NCBI RefSeq assembly: GCF_042682685.1
Contig: NZ_JBHUHX010000010.1
Coordinates: 62,001-126,000 of the forward strand
Source of the DNA: Imhoffiella fuscus
GTDB taxonomy: Bacteria; Pseudomonadota; Gammaproteobacteria; Chromatiales; Chromatiaceae
Direction: 5' to 3'
DNA length: 64,000 nt
The notes under the pieces were generated by a model. That model worked only from the letters and a program-made list of their open reading frames with translations. It searched no databases and was not told where the DNA came from. Positions within the stretch are counted from its first letter, which is position 1. Each line of letters opens with the position of its first letter. A program made the translations under genes and the position numbers. Positions 36,907 to 45,502 of the stretch are shown piece after piece.

Positions 36907-37458
36907 ATGCTTGTCGGATACGCCCGCAGTAGCACCATCGACCAAGTCGCCAGCATCGAGAGCCAGGAGCGCGAGCTAAGGGCAGCCGGATGCGAGGAGG
37001 TCTACATCGAGCAGGTCAGCTCGGTGGATCTCGTGAGACGGGAGCGGTTCGAGGAAGCGGTCAAGTTCTGCCGCAAGGGGGATGTCCTGGTCTGCACCAA
37101 GCTGGATCGGCTGGCCAGATCGGTCCCACACCTCGTCGAGATCCAGCAGCGACTGGAGGCCAAGGGAGTGGCACTGAAGATCCTGGACATGGGACTGGAC
37201 ACCAGCACGGCTCAGGGTCGGCTCATGTTCAACATCGTCGGCAGCATCGCCCAGTTCGAGCGGGAGATCATGCTGGAGCGCCAGCGGGAAGGCATCGCCA
37301 AGGCCAAGGCCGAGGGCAAGTACAAGGGCAGGAAGCCGACAGCCCGAGCCAAGGCCGAAGAGGTCCGCAAGCTGGCCGCTGAAGGCATGGGAGCGACAGC
37401 CATTGCCAGCCAGCTCGGAATCGGCAGAGCGAGTGTCTACCGGATTCTCGGGGATTGA
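36907..37458 (+). CDS. Serine recombinase (resolvase/invertase family)
   Basis: This 183-residue protein has the small serine recombinase fold. It opens Leu-Val-Gly-Tyr-Ala-Arg-Ser-Ser-Thr-Ile-Asp-Gln with the catalytic Ser near residue 9-10. It continues with Leu-Asp-Arg-Leu-Ala-Arg-Ser near 62 and Gly-Arg-Leu-Met-Phe-Asn-Ile near 100. It ends with a helix-turn-helix (Ala-Ile-Ala-Ser-Gln-Leu-Gly-Ile-Gly-Arg-Ala-Ser-Val-Tyr-Arg) that binds res DNA. A good AGGAG precedes the ATG. It may resolve multimers of an excised circular form. Confidence 0.93.
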   Translation: MLVGYARSSTIDQVASIESQERELRAAGCEEVYIEQVSSVDLVRRERFEEAVKFCRKGDVLVCTKLDRLARSVPHLVEIQQRLEAKGVALKILDMGLDTSTAQGRLMFNIVGSIAQFEREIMLERQREGIAKAKAEGKYKGRKPTARAKAEEVRKLAAEGMGATAIASQLGIGRASVYRILGD

Positions 37459-38080
37459 GCCTGGCGGGCCAAGAGAGGAGCGAGAGCGCCGCTCTGGCCC
37501 CGCGAGAAGCCCATGAAGACGACCGGAGCCTGACCGAAGGGGATTGCTGACCGAGGTTGCGGGCGGCTCAGAAGCCCTTCTGGGCTGTCCTGGTCATGCA
37601 TCGGGTATCCGCACCCGGAACCGACACGATCCAGAAAGAGCCACCCGCTGAGATCCTCATTCAGGTCAATAGGTTACGGACGACCTCTTGATTGCTGCCC
37701 CCTCTTCGACGGAGATCCCAATCCCTCCATCCCGGATGAACAGACTGAAGTGTCACTGAAGAGACACTAAAGACCCAGCTCGAAGTGTGACGATGGTGGT
37801 GCTTCAGTGGCGTCTTCCATCATGACCATCTCGAATAGATCCCCTCCGAAGGCTTGGTCGATGGGAAGCAATGCATCCACTGAAGCCGAACGATAGCGAC
37901 CCCATAGGAGGACACCTTGCCCCGACCTCAGAACAGCCTGTTCCGGGAATCGTCCCGATCATGATGGTCGAAGCAAGCCGCTGGATCCTCGACACGTCAC
38001 CCTGGTAGATCAGCCCAGGATGCTCTTGGCAGAGACCGAGAGTCCCCGAGGCTGAATGCCATCAGCTGCTCCTACGGTAA

Positions 38081-38117
38081 ACCCTGGTCGGCTCCATGCT
38101 GGCCAGGGTCTCTTTTT
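38081..38117 (+). terminator. Rho-independent terminator
   Basis: ACCCTGG pairs with CCAGGGT across a 15-base loop, and CTCTTTTT follows directly. The nearest plus-strand gene upstream is the resolvase, 620 bp away. Confidence 0.75.
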
Positions 38118-38141
38118 ACTGGCTCGGCCAACGACCATCAC

Positions 38142-38214
38142 CGCTATCGGTCCTTGGTCACGGTGCCGTCCTTTCCCGGTCTAGCGACTTCTCGCACCTG
38201 CTCTGCAGGAATGA
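38142..38214 (+). promoter_or_regulatory. Leader element shared with the BRO-N gene, copy 1
   Basis: About 73 bp match 39503-39577 with scattered differences. The clearest part is CGCACCTGCTCTGCAGGAAT, containing a CCTGC/GCAGG hairpin. It lies 190-265 bp before the AntA/AntB start, and the second copy lies at about the same distance before the BRO-N start. Confidence 0.6.
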
Positions 38215-38406
38215 TCCATCCGGCAACACGCCAACTCTGATCGTTCGATCAACAGCCCACACCAGGGCTATCTCATTTACATCAACCCATTCAGGTCAGC
38301 ATCTACAGGCTTGCTCAGGTCAGTTTCCCGTGGTTCGGGGAGTTGATGGGCTGGCTTGGGATGGTGCTTGCCTGTGGGTGCTCACCTGAAAAGGAAACGA
38401 ACCACC

Positions 38407-39348
38407 ATGTCTATCAACGACAACATCATCGAGCTTGAAGGCAAGAAGAACCGCAAGCGCAAAACCAAGCGAGACGGTCGCAGTGTCACCCACGACATCA
38501 ACCGAGTTCCGACCAAGGATCTCCGGGCAATGGGCTTTGAGGAGCAGGCAGCCAAGCTGATTCTGAATGCCCGTCGAGTTCTGCCAGTCGTCGAGGATCC
38601 GATGGAGCCTCAGATTGACGCACAGAAACTCTGGAAGCGGATCGGGAAGCCGCATGGCCAGTTCCGCTTCTGGGCTGACCACTACATCAAGCCCATCGCG
38701 AATAACGAGGAAATTTCCTCGAAAATCGAGAAGACCGGAAAGCGTGGTCGTCCCGCCGCAAACTACACCCTCAGCCGCAGCGTGGCGGCCGATCTCGCCA
38801 TGCAGGCCAACACGCCTGAAGGCGCTGAGATCCGCCGGTACTTCCTCTTGATGGAATCCGTAGTCCTGAAGCTCGCGAACCGCAACCAGCTTCGAGGTGA
38901 ACGGATCATCGGCATTGACAACGCCATCCATCATCACGCCACCAAGACCTTCGCCGAGGCTGGAGTCAAGGGGCTTGCGCTGAAGGGTGCGGTCAACAGC
39001 GAAGAGCAGCGACTGAAGAGCAAGGTGTCAGTGATCCTGACTGGATTCCGGGCTGGATATTGGAGCGATCTCTTCGGCTGTGGTATCCGAGACGTTCTCG
39101 ACAACGACGACCTTGCCACCTACGAATCCGCTTACAAGACGGTTGAGGTGTTGCTGAAGGCCGGGAAAGCCGATGACGCCGAGCTGAAAAGTATCCTTGG
39201 CCCGACCTTCTCAAGGGCTATCGACATGCGGCCCTATCTGGAGACCAAGGGTCTCGATCCTGATCTGGCAGATGTGAAGAAGCACATCGCCACGAGCAAG
39301 GTAAAGCGCAACCTGGACACGCCGAGGCAGATGGACAGCTACTTCTAG
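38407..39348 (+). CDS. AntA/AntB antirepressor-domain protein
   Basis: This 313-residue protein has an AntA/AntB-type domain near residues 60-150. The telling stretch is Gln-Phe-Arg-Phe-Trp-Ala-Asp-His-Tyr-Ile-Lys-Pro, followed by Tyr-Thr-Leu-Ser-Arg-Ser-Val-Ala-Ala-Asp-Leu-Ala-Met and Arg-Arg-Tyr-Phe-Leu-Leu-Met-Glu. Such domains occur in phage antirepressors that counteract a repressor. The N-terminus is very basic. The C-terminal half has no known motif. ATG 38407 follows an AAGGAAA. It is the first of three antirepressor-like proteins in the element. Confidence 0.75.
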   Translation: MSINDNIIELEGKKNRKRKTKRDGRSVTHDINRVPTKDLRAMGFEEQAAKLILNARRVLPVVEDPMEPQIDAQKLWKRIGKPHGQFRFWADHYIKPIANNEEISSKIEKTGKRGRPAANYTLSRSVAADLAMQANTPEGAEIRRYFLLMESVVLKLANRNQLRGERIIGIDNAIHHHATKTFAEAGVKGLALKGAVNSEEQRLKSKVSVILTGFRAGYWSDLFGCGIRDVLDNDDLATYESAYKTVEVLLKAGKADDAELKSILGPTFSRAIDMRPYLETKGLDPDLADVKKHIATSKVKRNLDTPRQMDSYF

Positions 39349-39493
39349 CTGTCACCGGGGATCCCTCCCGATTCTGGAGAGCACCGGGGCTGAACCTACG
39401 ACCCTCCAGGATGCGAAGAGTACCGAGGTGGAGCCTGAAGCCTTCACCGCACCGTCCCTCGACAGCCTGATCCCATGCACACACGACCTATGC

Positions 39494-39518
39494 ATGATCC
39501 CCCGAACTGGGGGTCCAT
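39494..39518. repeat. 25-bp palindrome, copy 1
   Basis: The arms ATGATCCCCC and GGGGGTCCAT are separated by five bases. It has the same 10-5-10 layout as eight other copies in the element. It is 237 bp upstream of the BRO-N start. Confidence 0.85.
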
Positions 39519-39577
39519 AGGTCACTGCCTGACCCTCTCCGGTCCAGCGAACGCTTCGCACCTGCTGTGCAGGGATC
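39503..39577 (+). promoter_or_regulatory. Leader element shared with AntA/AntB gene, copy 2
   Basis: This region matches 38142-38214, including TCGCACCTGCTGTGCAGGGA with its CCTGC/GCAGG hairpin. A weaker relative, ACCTGGAATCCCAGGCATCG, is found near 41047 before the helicase gene. A common promoter, operator or leader RNA is plausible. Confidence 0.55.
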
Positions 39578-39754
39578 GACACACCCAGTCGATTCACCGC
39601 CACGACAACACCAAGCCGTCCATTCCAAGATCAGCCTGATCCGGTCGCTATTCTTCAGATGCCTCCGGTGCTCGCCTTGTGGTGAGGTTGCTGGTCTCGG
39701 GCATTGGGGGATGGTGCGTCTGGAGAATGGCGACCAGAACAGAAATCACCACAC

Positions 39755-40657
39755 ATGCACATCGACACTATCGATCAACTCCGCTTGGCCATGGTCACCA
39801 TCGACGGTCGTCCTTGGCTCAAAGCCTCCGCGCTCGCCGCTATCTTGGGCTATGCCAAGACCAAAGGCATGACCAAGCACATCAGCTCCGAGCACCGGAT
39901 GCTCTACAGAGACCCGGATGCGGCAGGCATCAACCCGATGATCGGCTTGGTCAGCCTTGCTGGCCTAACTGCACTGGTCTTCAAGAGCGACCGCCCGCAG
40001 ACAGCCCCGGTCAAGACAGCGATGCTGGAGCTGATCACCTCGGCCATCGTGGTCGAGCAGCCCCATGAACCCCTCGATAGGGGGAACACTGAGGTTGGCC
40101 AGAGCCCCGCTGATCATGAACCCCCGGATAAGGAGACCATGGAGACTGCCCTGGCTCCCGTCAGCCATGAACCCCCGGTTGAGGGGACCATGAAGACCGA
40201 GGGATCGGCGTCTGACCATGAACCCCTGAGAGAGGGGACCATGACGATGGAGCACCCTACAGACCATGCCCCCCCGGATCAGGAGACCACAGAGGACAGC
40301 CTGGCTCCTACCATCCATGAGCCCCCAGTCGAGGGGACCATGGAACAACCGATCGCCGTCCCATCCGTCGAGGCGCTGAAGCTCAATGCCCGTGGAACCA
40401 AGCGGTCCCTGGTCGACGCCTTCACCTACCTGCTGAACCAGGGCATCTCCATCCCCGAACACCTGGAGCCGTGGCACTGGGTCGAGGCTCTGGCTCCCAG
40501 GCTGCGGGAGATCGCCAAGCAGCGCGGCCTTCCCTCTGCCCTGGAGCTGGCCAGCTTCTCGAAGCGGCACCGGGACGCCTGGGCGGTCGAAGAGATCGCG
40601 GCTGACTACCTCCGAGACCTGAATGCCTGGTTGGCCCAGAGAGCCGTTACAGCGTAA
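39755..40657 (+). CDS. BRO-N domain protein with coding-embedded repeats
   Basis: The 300-residue protein starts with a BRO-N-like domain (Val-Thr-Ile-Asp-Gly-Arg-Pro-Trp-Leu-Lys-Ala-Ser and Leu-Gly-Tyr-Ala-Lys-Thr-Lys) of about 90 residues, a DNA-binding type common in phages. Residues 104-196 are six acidic, Pro-rich repeats of 16-17 residues with the theme His-Glu-Pro-Pro-x-x-x-x-Thr-Met. At the DNA level each repeat holds a 25-bp palindrome. A helical C-terminal domain of about 95 residues follows. ATG 39755 starts the BRO-N part. The repeat section may exist for its DNA sequence as much as for protein. Confidence 0.78.
   Translation: MHIDTIDQLRLAMVTIDGRPWLKASALAAILGYAKTKGMTKHISSEHRMLYRDPDAAGINPMIGLVSLAGLTALVFKSDRPQTAPVKTAMLELITSAIVVEQPHEPLDRGNTEVGQSPADHEPPDKETMETALAPVSHEPPVEGTMKTEGSASDHEPLREGTMTMEHPTDHAPPDQETTEDSLAPTIHEPPVEGTMEQPIAVPSVEALKLNARGTKRSLVDAFTYLLNQGISIPEHLEPWHWVEALAPRLREIAKQRGLPSALELASFSKRHRDAWAVEEIAADYLRDLNAWLAQRAVTA
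40065..40341. repeat. Six 25-bp palindromes at 48-51-bp spacing
   Basis: Copies start at 40065, 40116, 40167, 40218, 40266 and 40317. The consensus arms are ATGAACCCCC and AGGGGACCAT around a five-base centre (often GG-T-). Four copies are strong; the first and fifth have a changed arm. The spacing is 51 bp except for one 48-bp step, so the reading frame is kept. Confidence 0.92.
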
Positions 40658-41221
40658 CGCAAGCGACCTCGCCACCGAGAGCACCCTCAGTGGACTGTCG
40701 AGACACCTGTCTCAGTGTGTGTCCCGACATCAGACTGAAGGGACGCAAAAGTCTGATGCATAATGGCCCATGAGCCCAGCAATACCGGGGCTTCAGATGC
40801 GCAACAGACTTCATATCTAATCCCTGACCGCTCTGGTCGGGAAGCCTTCCCCTAAGAAGGCGACACTCAACGTGGTCAATGGCCCCACCAAGATCCACTC
40901 CGCGCTCTCCCGGCGCACCCAAGCCCGATCCCACGGGCTGCCCTGAGATTTTCTCCATCGGAGGGAATCTCGGTATGGCTCAAATCTGATCCACCCGCGC
41001 CACCAAGGCGCACCCATCGGTGCCGACATCACCGAGCCTTGAGATACCTGGAATCCCAGGCATCGACCGACCCAATCGAATCAATCCCCAGCACCGACAT
41101 TCTGGTCGGCATCTTCATCCTTGCCATCCCCTTGTAGCGCTTTCGTCATTTGAGGCCGCTGGGGACAGGGAGGATGGATGTCGCCTGGATGAGGGTGCCC
41201 ACCAGAATGAGGTTTACCCAA
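40658..41221. other. Spacer upstream of the helicase
   Basis: No gene is seen in 564 bp. There are several small hairpins, including CCTGG/CCAGG near 41048-41061, which resembles the leader hairpins before the AntA/AntB and BRO-N genes. No 25-bp palindrome is present. Confidence 0.45.
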
Positions 41222-43234
41222 ATGACAACCCAATCCATCGACATCACCCTGAACGACAAGACCTACACCCTGACCAATCCCGAGCTGCCAGAGCATCTGA
41301 TGCTGGCTGCCTATCGTGCCTACGAGATCTTGCTCAAGATCCTGACCGAGCACGGCAACAGCCCCAGCATGGAACAACAGCAGGTGCTGCTTTACCTGCT
41401 CTTGCTCTACTTCAAGCTGGCTACCGGCGGTCTAAGCGAACTGGAATCCCGTGTCGTGGCGGCGCTACCGACCGGCTACGGAAAGACCTCCAGCATTGTG
41501 GCCATGGTCCTGGCTCTCCATGAGTTCGGGATCGAGGACATCTCCCTGGCAGTCTCGGCCAGCAAGGTGGAAGCCCTGTCCGAGCTGAAGCGGGAACTGG
41601 TCAAGCTGGCTGGCCCCGAGATCGCCGACAAGATCGGCTTCATGCACTCCTACAAGCACGACCAGGAGGTCGCCCGTCGTTACCTTGAAGGCGAGGCCCC
41701 GCTACCCGATGGCTTTGCCTCCGAGCCTGCGGTCTGGGAAGCGCCGGAGCAGAAGCAGTTCATGCTGGTCACCCATGCCCGAGTCCGTAACGGTGACGAG
41801 CAATCGACGGCAGTGTTCAACACCTACCAGGGTCAGGAACGCTCGCTGTTGATCTACGACGAAAGCCTCCTTCCGGCAGACATCACCTCCTTCCGCCTTC
41901 GGCAGCTCAAGGCCGACCTGGCGTACATCGAGGCCATGTACGACAAGAAGTATGTCGGACTGATCCAGTGGCTCAACGCTGTCCAGGCGACACTCCAGGC
42001 AGCCAGGGAAGACGAGGTCGGTCCCGATGGAATGCTGATCGATCTGCCCAAGCTGTCCGAGGAGGACATGGTCCACTACCAGCAGAGCCTCTATCAGCGT
42101 GACTGGTCCCAGGCTGCCCATGCTGTCCTGGCCATGGCCGGATCCACTGTCCGCATTCACCCCTCCGAAGCGGGCATGGTGGCGACCTACACGACCGTGG
42201 TTCAGTCGGAACTGAAGCGAGTGGTCGTTCTCGATGCCTCCTACATCGTTCGTGAGCTGGTGCGCGAGGACATCCGCACGGTCGCTATCGAGGATCTCCC
42301 CGGCAAGTTCCAGGGACTGAAGCCGTTCTTCGAGAAGGGACTGAAGACCTACCCCGCCATGACCATCAAAACCATGGTGGCTCCTTGGGGACGCTACTCC
42401 ATGGAGCAGGAATTCGGCGACATCCCTTCTCAGAAGGACATGGTCAAGCAGGCTTCCGGCAAGCGGTTCGTCAATGATCTGGTGAGGACGATCAAGCAGA
42501 TCCCCGAGGATGAAGGAATCCTCGTCTTCACCTACAAGGATCGTGGTCGGATCTCTCAGCGACAGGTGCTGCTCAAGGCTCTGGATGATGCCGGGATCGA
42601 CACCCTCAAGACCGTGAACATCGGCGGCGAACAGAGACCCAGGATCAACATTGCCACCTAGGGCTCGGAGACCTCCAGCAACAACTGGGCGTACTGCCGT
42701 CATGTCATCCTGGCTGGCGTCATGCAGTTGCCTCCAGACCATCTGCTGGGCTGTCATCTGGCTGCCAGGGACAACATGGAGGCAGGCTATGACAAGGCCC
42801 AAGCCAGCCGTATCAGCGTCACCGAGTCGCTGCATCTGATCTACCAAGCCGCCTCTCGTGGAGCCTGTCGGTCGACGGATAACCGATGCCAGAGTGGACG
42901 GATGACTCTCTGGTTGGTCGCTCCCAAGTTGAAGGAGCTGACCAAAGGACTGCAGTTGGTCTTCCGGGGTGCTCGGTTCGAGAAGTGGATCGGGGACTAT
43001 GGCCAGCAGAAGGAAGGGAAGGTCGAGAAGGTTGGCCAGATCGTGGCTGGGTTCTTGAAGCAGTTCGACGAGGATCAGGTCAGCACCAGGGCTCTGAAGT
43101 CCTTGGTGCCCGAGCTTGGGGAGCTGCCAAAGATGTCCGGGACCAGAGCAATCGATATTGCGTTGGAGCTGGAGCCGTCCTGGATGAAAGAGGGCAGATC
43201 TCTGGTTCGACCGTTCGGCGCGGTGACAGCTTGA
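41222..43234 (+). pseudogene. SF2 helicase interrupted by one amber codon
   Basis: The frame encodes an SF2-type DEAD/DEAH-like helicase of about 670 residues. Walker A (Leu-Pro-Thr-Gly-Tyr-Gly-Lys-Thr) is near 82-90, a Walker B-like Ile-Tyr-Asp-Glu-Ser is near 217, and a motif V-like Ile-Asn-Ile-Ala-Thr is near 479. A TAG at 42659-42661 then stops it. The same frame continues 190 codons with Gly-Ser-Glu-Thr-Ser-Ser-Asn-Asn-Trp and a motif VI-like Gln-Ala-Ala-Ser-Arg-Gly-Ala-Cys-Arg. Related helicases often have Thr-Trp-Gly here, so TGG to TAG is the likely change. Unless the codon is suppressed, the enzyme is truncated and inactive. Confidence 0.8.
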
Positions 43235-44370
43235 GCCCCCCACAGGTTAGGCACCAATGTCCCTAATAGCTTTCCTTTCTATAGGGAAGATGGTGCTTAA
43301 AGTCTCAAGGCCAGGGACGTGGAGCAAGGGCGACGTTGGTGAAAGGCTGACCCGGAATCGGCCCCCAACATCTCTAAAGTATTTCTTTAGGGGTTTCAGG
43401 GGCCGTTTCTCAGCATGGCCAAGGAAGGCTGTAGGTCTCAGCGGCAAAGGCTGGGTCTTGGTCAGGCAAGCCGCATGACGCGACTGAATGTTCCCGGATT
43501 GAAGGAAGAAGCAGCCTTTGAATCGGGGAATATTCGCATGGCCAAGGAAGGCCAAAGGCCGAGGATCATCACCATCATCCTTACCCCTCCAATCCTGGCT
43601 GGTCCCTGGCTGATCTGTCGTCACCACTTCGGTGGCCGCTGAGGCGGATCGACACCACGACCAGGGCGCCGCCTTGTTTGGAAGGACAGGGAAATGATCA
43701 TGGTCACCGAACCACCTCAGATCCACCTCGCTCCACCCCGATCTGTCCCCAGAGCACTGCAGGCAACCCCAGGGCTGTGTGTCGTCCTGACCATAGGGTC
43801 CAGGCTCGGCATGGAACCGTTGCGACGGTCTTGATGCCCCGAGGTTCGCCCACTGACTGCTGCGGCGGTTAGCTCCAAGTGTCAGAAGGGGGCGATGATT
43901 GGCTCATGGTCCCCTGATCGGGGAGACCATGGCGTAGTTCGGAGATGGCGCAGGGATCAGCAAGGGGGATCGAGACAGGCTCCCCTGGTCTTCCCCAAAT
44001 CTCGCTGGCCTGGTGGCTCGAAGGTGGCCGAATCCTTTGGTAGTCTGTCAGCTCATATCTGTAGGTTTTCAAGAGCACGACCTCTGCCCCTCCTCGCCTT
44101 CCCCGCAGCTTGCCCCCGGATCCCCAGCGCCCTCCTCGACCACCAGTCTCGATCTATCTGTGGGTTTTCAAGGGGACGTCTCCCGTGCCTCCGCATGATC
44201 CCCCTCAAGCCTCACCAGGCTCGCCGCTAGAGCCCCTCTGATCAGCCAGGAAGGTCAAGCCAAGGTCTTCAATTCGGCGCGATTCTGGGTCATCCACTGG
44301 GGTACTCACCTCTTCACCACCAGTGGACACGAGCGTCCCCTCTCAGGTTGGTCCCCCGATCAAGGGGTCC
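43235..44370. other. Long spacer rich in repeats and hairpins
   Basis: No supported gene is seen in 1136 bp. It holds a CTAAAG/CTTTAG hairpin at 43374-43390 and two exact 17-bp direct repeats (GCATGGCCAAGGAAGGC at 43413 and 43536). Between the repeats is a 15-bp inverted repeat (43486-43500 with 43521-43535). There is also a 25-bp palindrome at 43906-43930 and two 18-bp direct repeats beginning TATCTGT at 44056 and 44155. It could be a regulatory or cis-acting maintenance region. Confidence 0.55.
43906..43930. repeat. 25-bp palindrome, copy 8
   Basis: The arms ATGGTCCCCT and GGGAGACCAT are separated by GATCG. It is isolated in the spacer 440 bp before the next member of the family. Confidence 0.85.
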
Positions 44371-44372
44371 AT
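44348..44372. repeat. 25-bp palindrome, copy 9, overlapping a start codon
   Basis: The arms TTGGTCCCCC and AGGGGTCCAT are separated by GATCA. The last two bases are the first two of the ATG at 44371. A bound protein, or the RNA hairpin, could block expression of that gene. The only Shine-Dalgarno candidate (AGGGG) lies inside the right arm. Confidence 0.82.
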
Positions 44373-44580
44373 GACCAACTACGAAACCCCTCTCGCTCAA
44401 GCCATCGACCTCTGGAGCCATGGCCAGCACATCAATCGTGACCACGTCCGAGCGTTGCTCGACGATGGCTGGACTGGCGAGGAGATCTCTCGCATGGAGC
44501 GGGCTTACTTCTCTGCGCCCGAAGAGTTCCTCGAACGGGACAGTTCCTTGGATGGCGTCGCTGTTCTGGGTGAGGAGTAA
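44371..44580 (+). CDS. Small acidic protein, unknown function
   Basis: This 69-residue protein (Met-Thr-Asn-Tyr-Glu-Thr-Pro) is helical and acidic, with no membrane segment. Its ATG and ribosome-binding AGGGG lie in the 25-bp palindrome, so autogenous or element-wide control of translation or transcription is likely. The stop is three bases before the KilA-N start, so the two form an operon. I do not recognise its family. The longer frame from 44323 would begin inside the palindrome's upstream flank and is less likely. Confidence 0.7.
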   Translation: MTNYETPLAQAIDLWSHGQHINRDHVRALLDDGWTGEEISRMERAYFSAPEEFLERDSSLDGVAVLGEE

Positions 44581-44583
44581 GAC

Positions 44584-45015
44584 ATGAGCAACCTGACTTC
44601 CTCTTCTCTCGTCGTCGCCGATGTCACCGTCCGCCAGGATTCCGATGGTCGCTTCAACCTGAACGATCTGCACACGGCTGCTGGTGGACTGAAGAAGCAT
44701 CAGCCGTCCAACTGGCTACGGTCCGAGCAGGCTGTCGATCTGATTGCCGAGTTGGATACTCCTCAGATTCGAGGAGTTTCCCGCATCCGGGGTCGCAGCG
44801 GTGGCACCTTCGTCGTGAAGGAGTTGGTCTACGCCTATGCGATGTGGATCTCCCCGAAGTTCCACCTCGAAGTCATTCGCTCCTACGACCGGCTGGCTAC
44901 CCGAGGCGTGGCTGTCCACCACACGGCAGCCGAAAACGTGCTCAACGATCCGCTCAAGTACATGGGTGCGATCCTCGACCAGGCTCGTGAGGTACAAGCG
45001 ATTTCACAGAAGTAG
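44584..45015 (+). CDS. KilA-N domain protein, probably truncated
   Basis: This 143-residue protein has a KilA-N domain: Gly-Arg-Phe-Asn-Leu-Asn-Asp-Leu-His, His-Gln-Pro-Ser-Asn-Trp-Leu-Arg and Ala-Tyr-Ala-Met-Trp-Ile-Ser-Pro-Lys-Phe-His. Longer phage relatives carry a C-terminal domain (such as KilAC). Here a TAG follows Ala-Ile-Ser-Gln-Lys, while the same frame goes on for 22 codons with plausible Ala-Leu-Ala-His-Thr-Glu-Arg-Ile-Ile-Ala before another stop. Base composition changes soon after. The protein may have lost its C-terminal domain when the AT-rich block arrived. Confidence 0.8.
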   Translation: MSNLTSSSLVVADVTVRQDSDGRFNLNDLHTAAGGLKKHQPSNWLRSEQAVDLIAELDTPQIRGVSRIRGRSGGTFVVKELVYAYAMWISPKFHLEVIRSYDRLATRGVAVHHTAAENVLNDPLKYMGAILDQAREVQAISQK

Positions 45016-45502
45016 GCATTGGCGCACACGGAGAGAATTATCGCTGAAGAATCAACAAAGCCTCAGTTATTTTTCCCGTAGCCTTAGCTGCGCCCTTTCG
45101 GCCCCACCGCAAGCAGTTGATTTGTGTCCGCCTGATTCTGCGCCAGGACAACAGACGCCGGCCCGTGTCACGATTTACCTAGGCCACCTCCGGAACTATC
45201 TACCATGAGACTCTAATTGCATCCATTGAGGACGGAGGTTTAATATCTAACCGTGTGCGCGCCCCTTGTCGGCGCCACAACATCAAGGCACAAGTAGAGG
45301 GGCTTCACGTCTAGCAACGTGGACCAAACCGTGTTTGATGCCGCAAAAATAACATGACCCGCCAGCAGCGGTTTTGGCATGCAATTCGCTTAACTTCACC
45401 GCGAGGACAGAGAGGGCAATGTAATGAGATGGTTAGACGGAATCTGTCGATTTCATATCTTTACCCATAAGCCGGACTGACCTGCTCGCTCAAGCACTTA
45501 CG

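Larger units (their letters stand above)
37459..38406. other. Long spacer with hairpins, terminator and leader element
   Basis: No convincing protein gene is seen in 948 bp. It holds a small AGTGTC/GACACT hairpin near 37749-37768, a strong terminator at 38081-38117, and a leader element at 38142-38214 that recurs before the BRO-N gene. A terminator without an obvious gene upstream raises the possibility of a non-coding RNA between 37459 and 38080. Confidence 0.5.
39349..39754. other. Spacer upstream of BRO-N with palindrome and leader
   Basis: No gene is seen in 406 bp. It carries a 25-bp palindrome at 39494-39518 and the second copy of the 75-bp leader element (39503-39577), which partly overlaps the palindrome. 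Both lie more than 170 bp before the BRO-N start. Confidence 0.6.

Noticed and set aside
37804..37995. Small minus-strand frame in the spacer after the resolvase
   Set aside because: Its composition and peptide look random and there is no ribosome-binding site.
40065..40341. CRISPR-like array from the regular repeats
   Set aside because: The repeats are palindromes in a continuous coding frame, the spaces between them are related to each other rather than unique, and no cas gene is near.
43247..43726. Minus-strand protein with repeated Ala-Phe-Leu-Gly-His-Ala
   Set aside because: The peptide repeat only reflects the two 17-bp direct repeats. There is no convincing ribosome-binding site, and the hairpins argue for non-coding DNA.
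42659..45015. Genetic code change with TAG read as an amino acid
   Set aside because: Only two suspicious TAG codons are seen, other genes of the element end normally, and simple mutation or truncation explains both.
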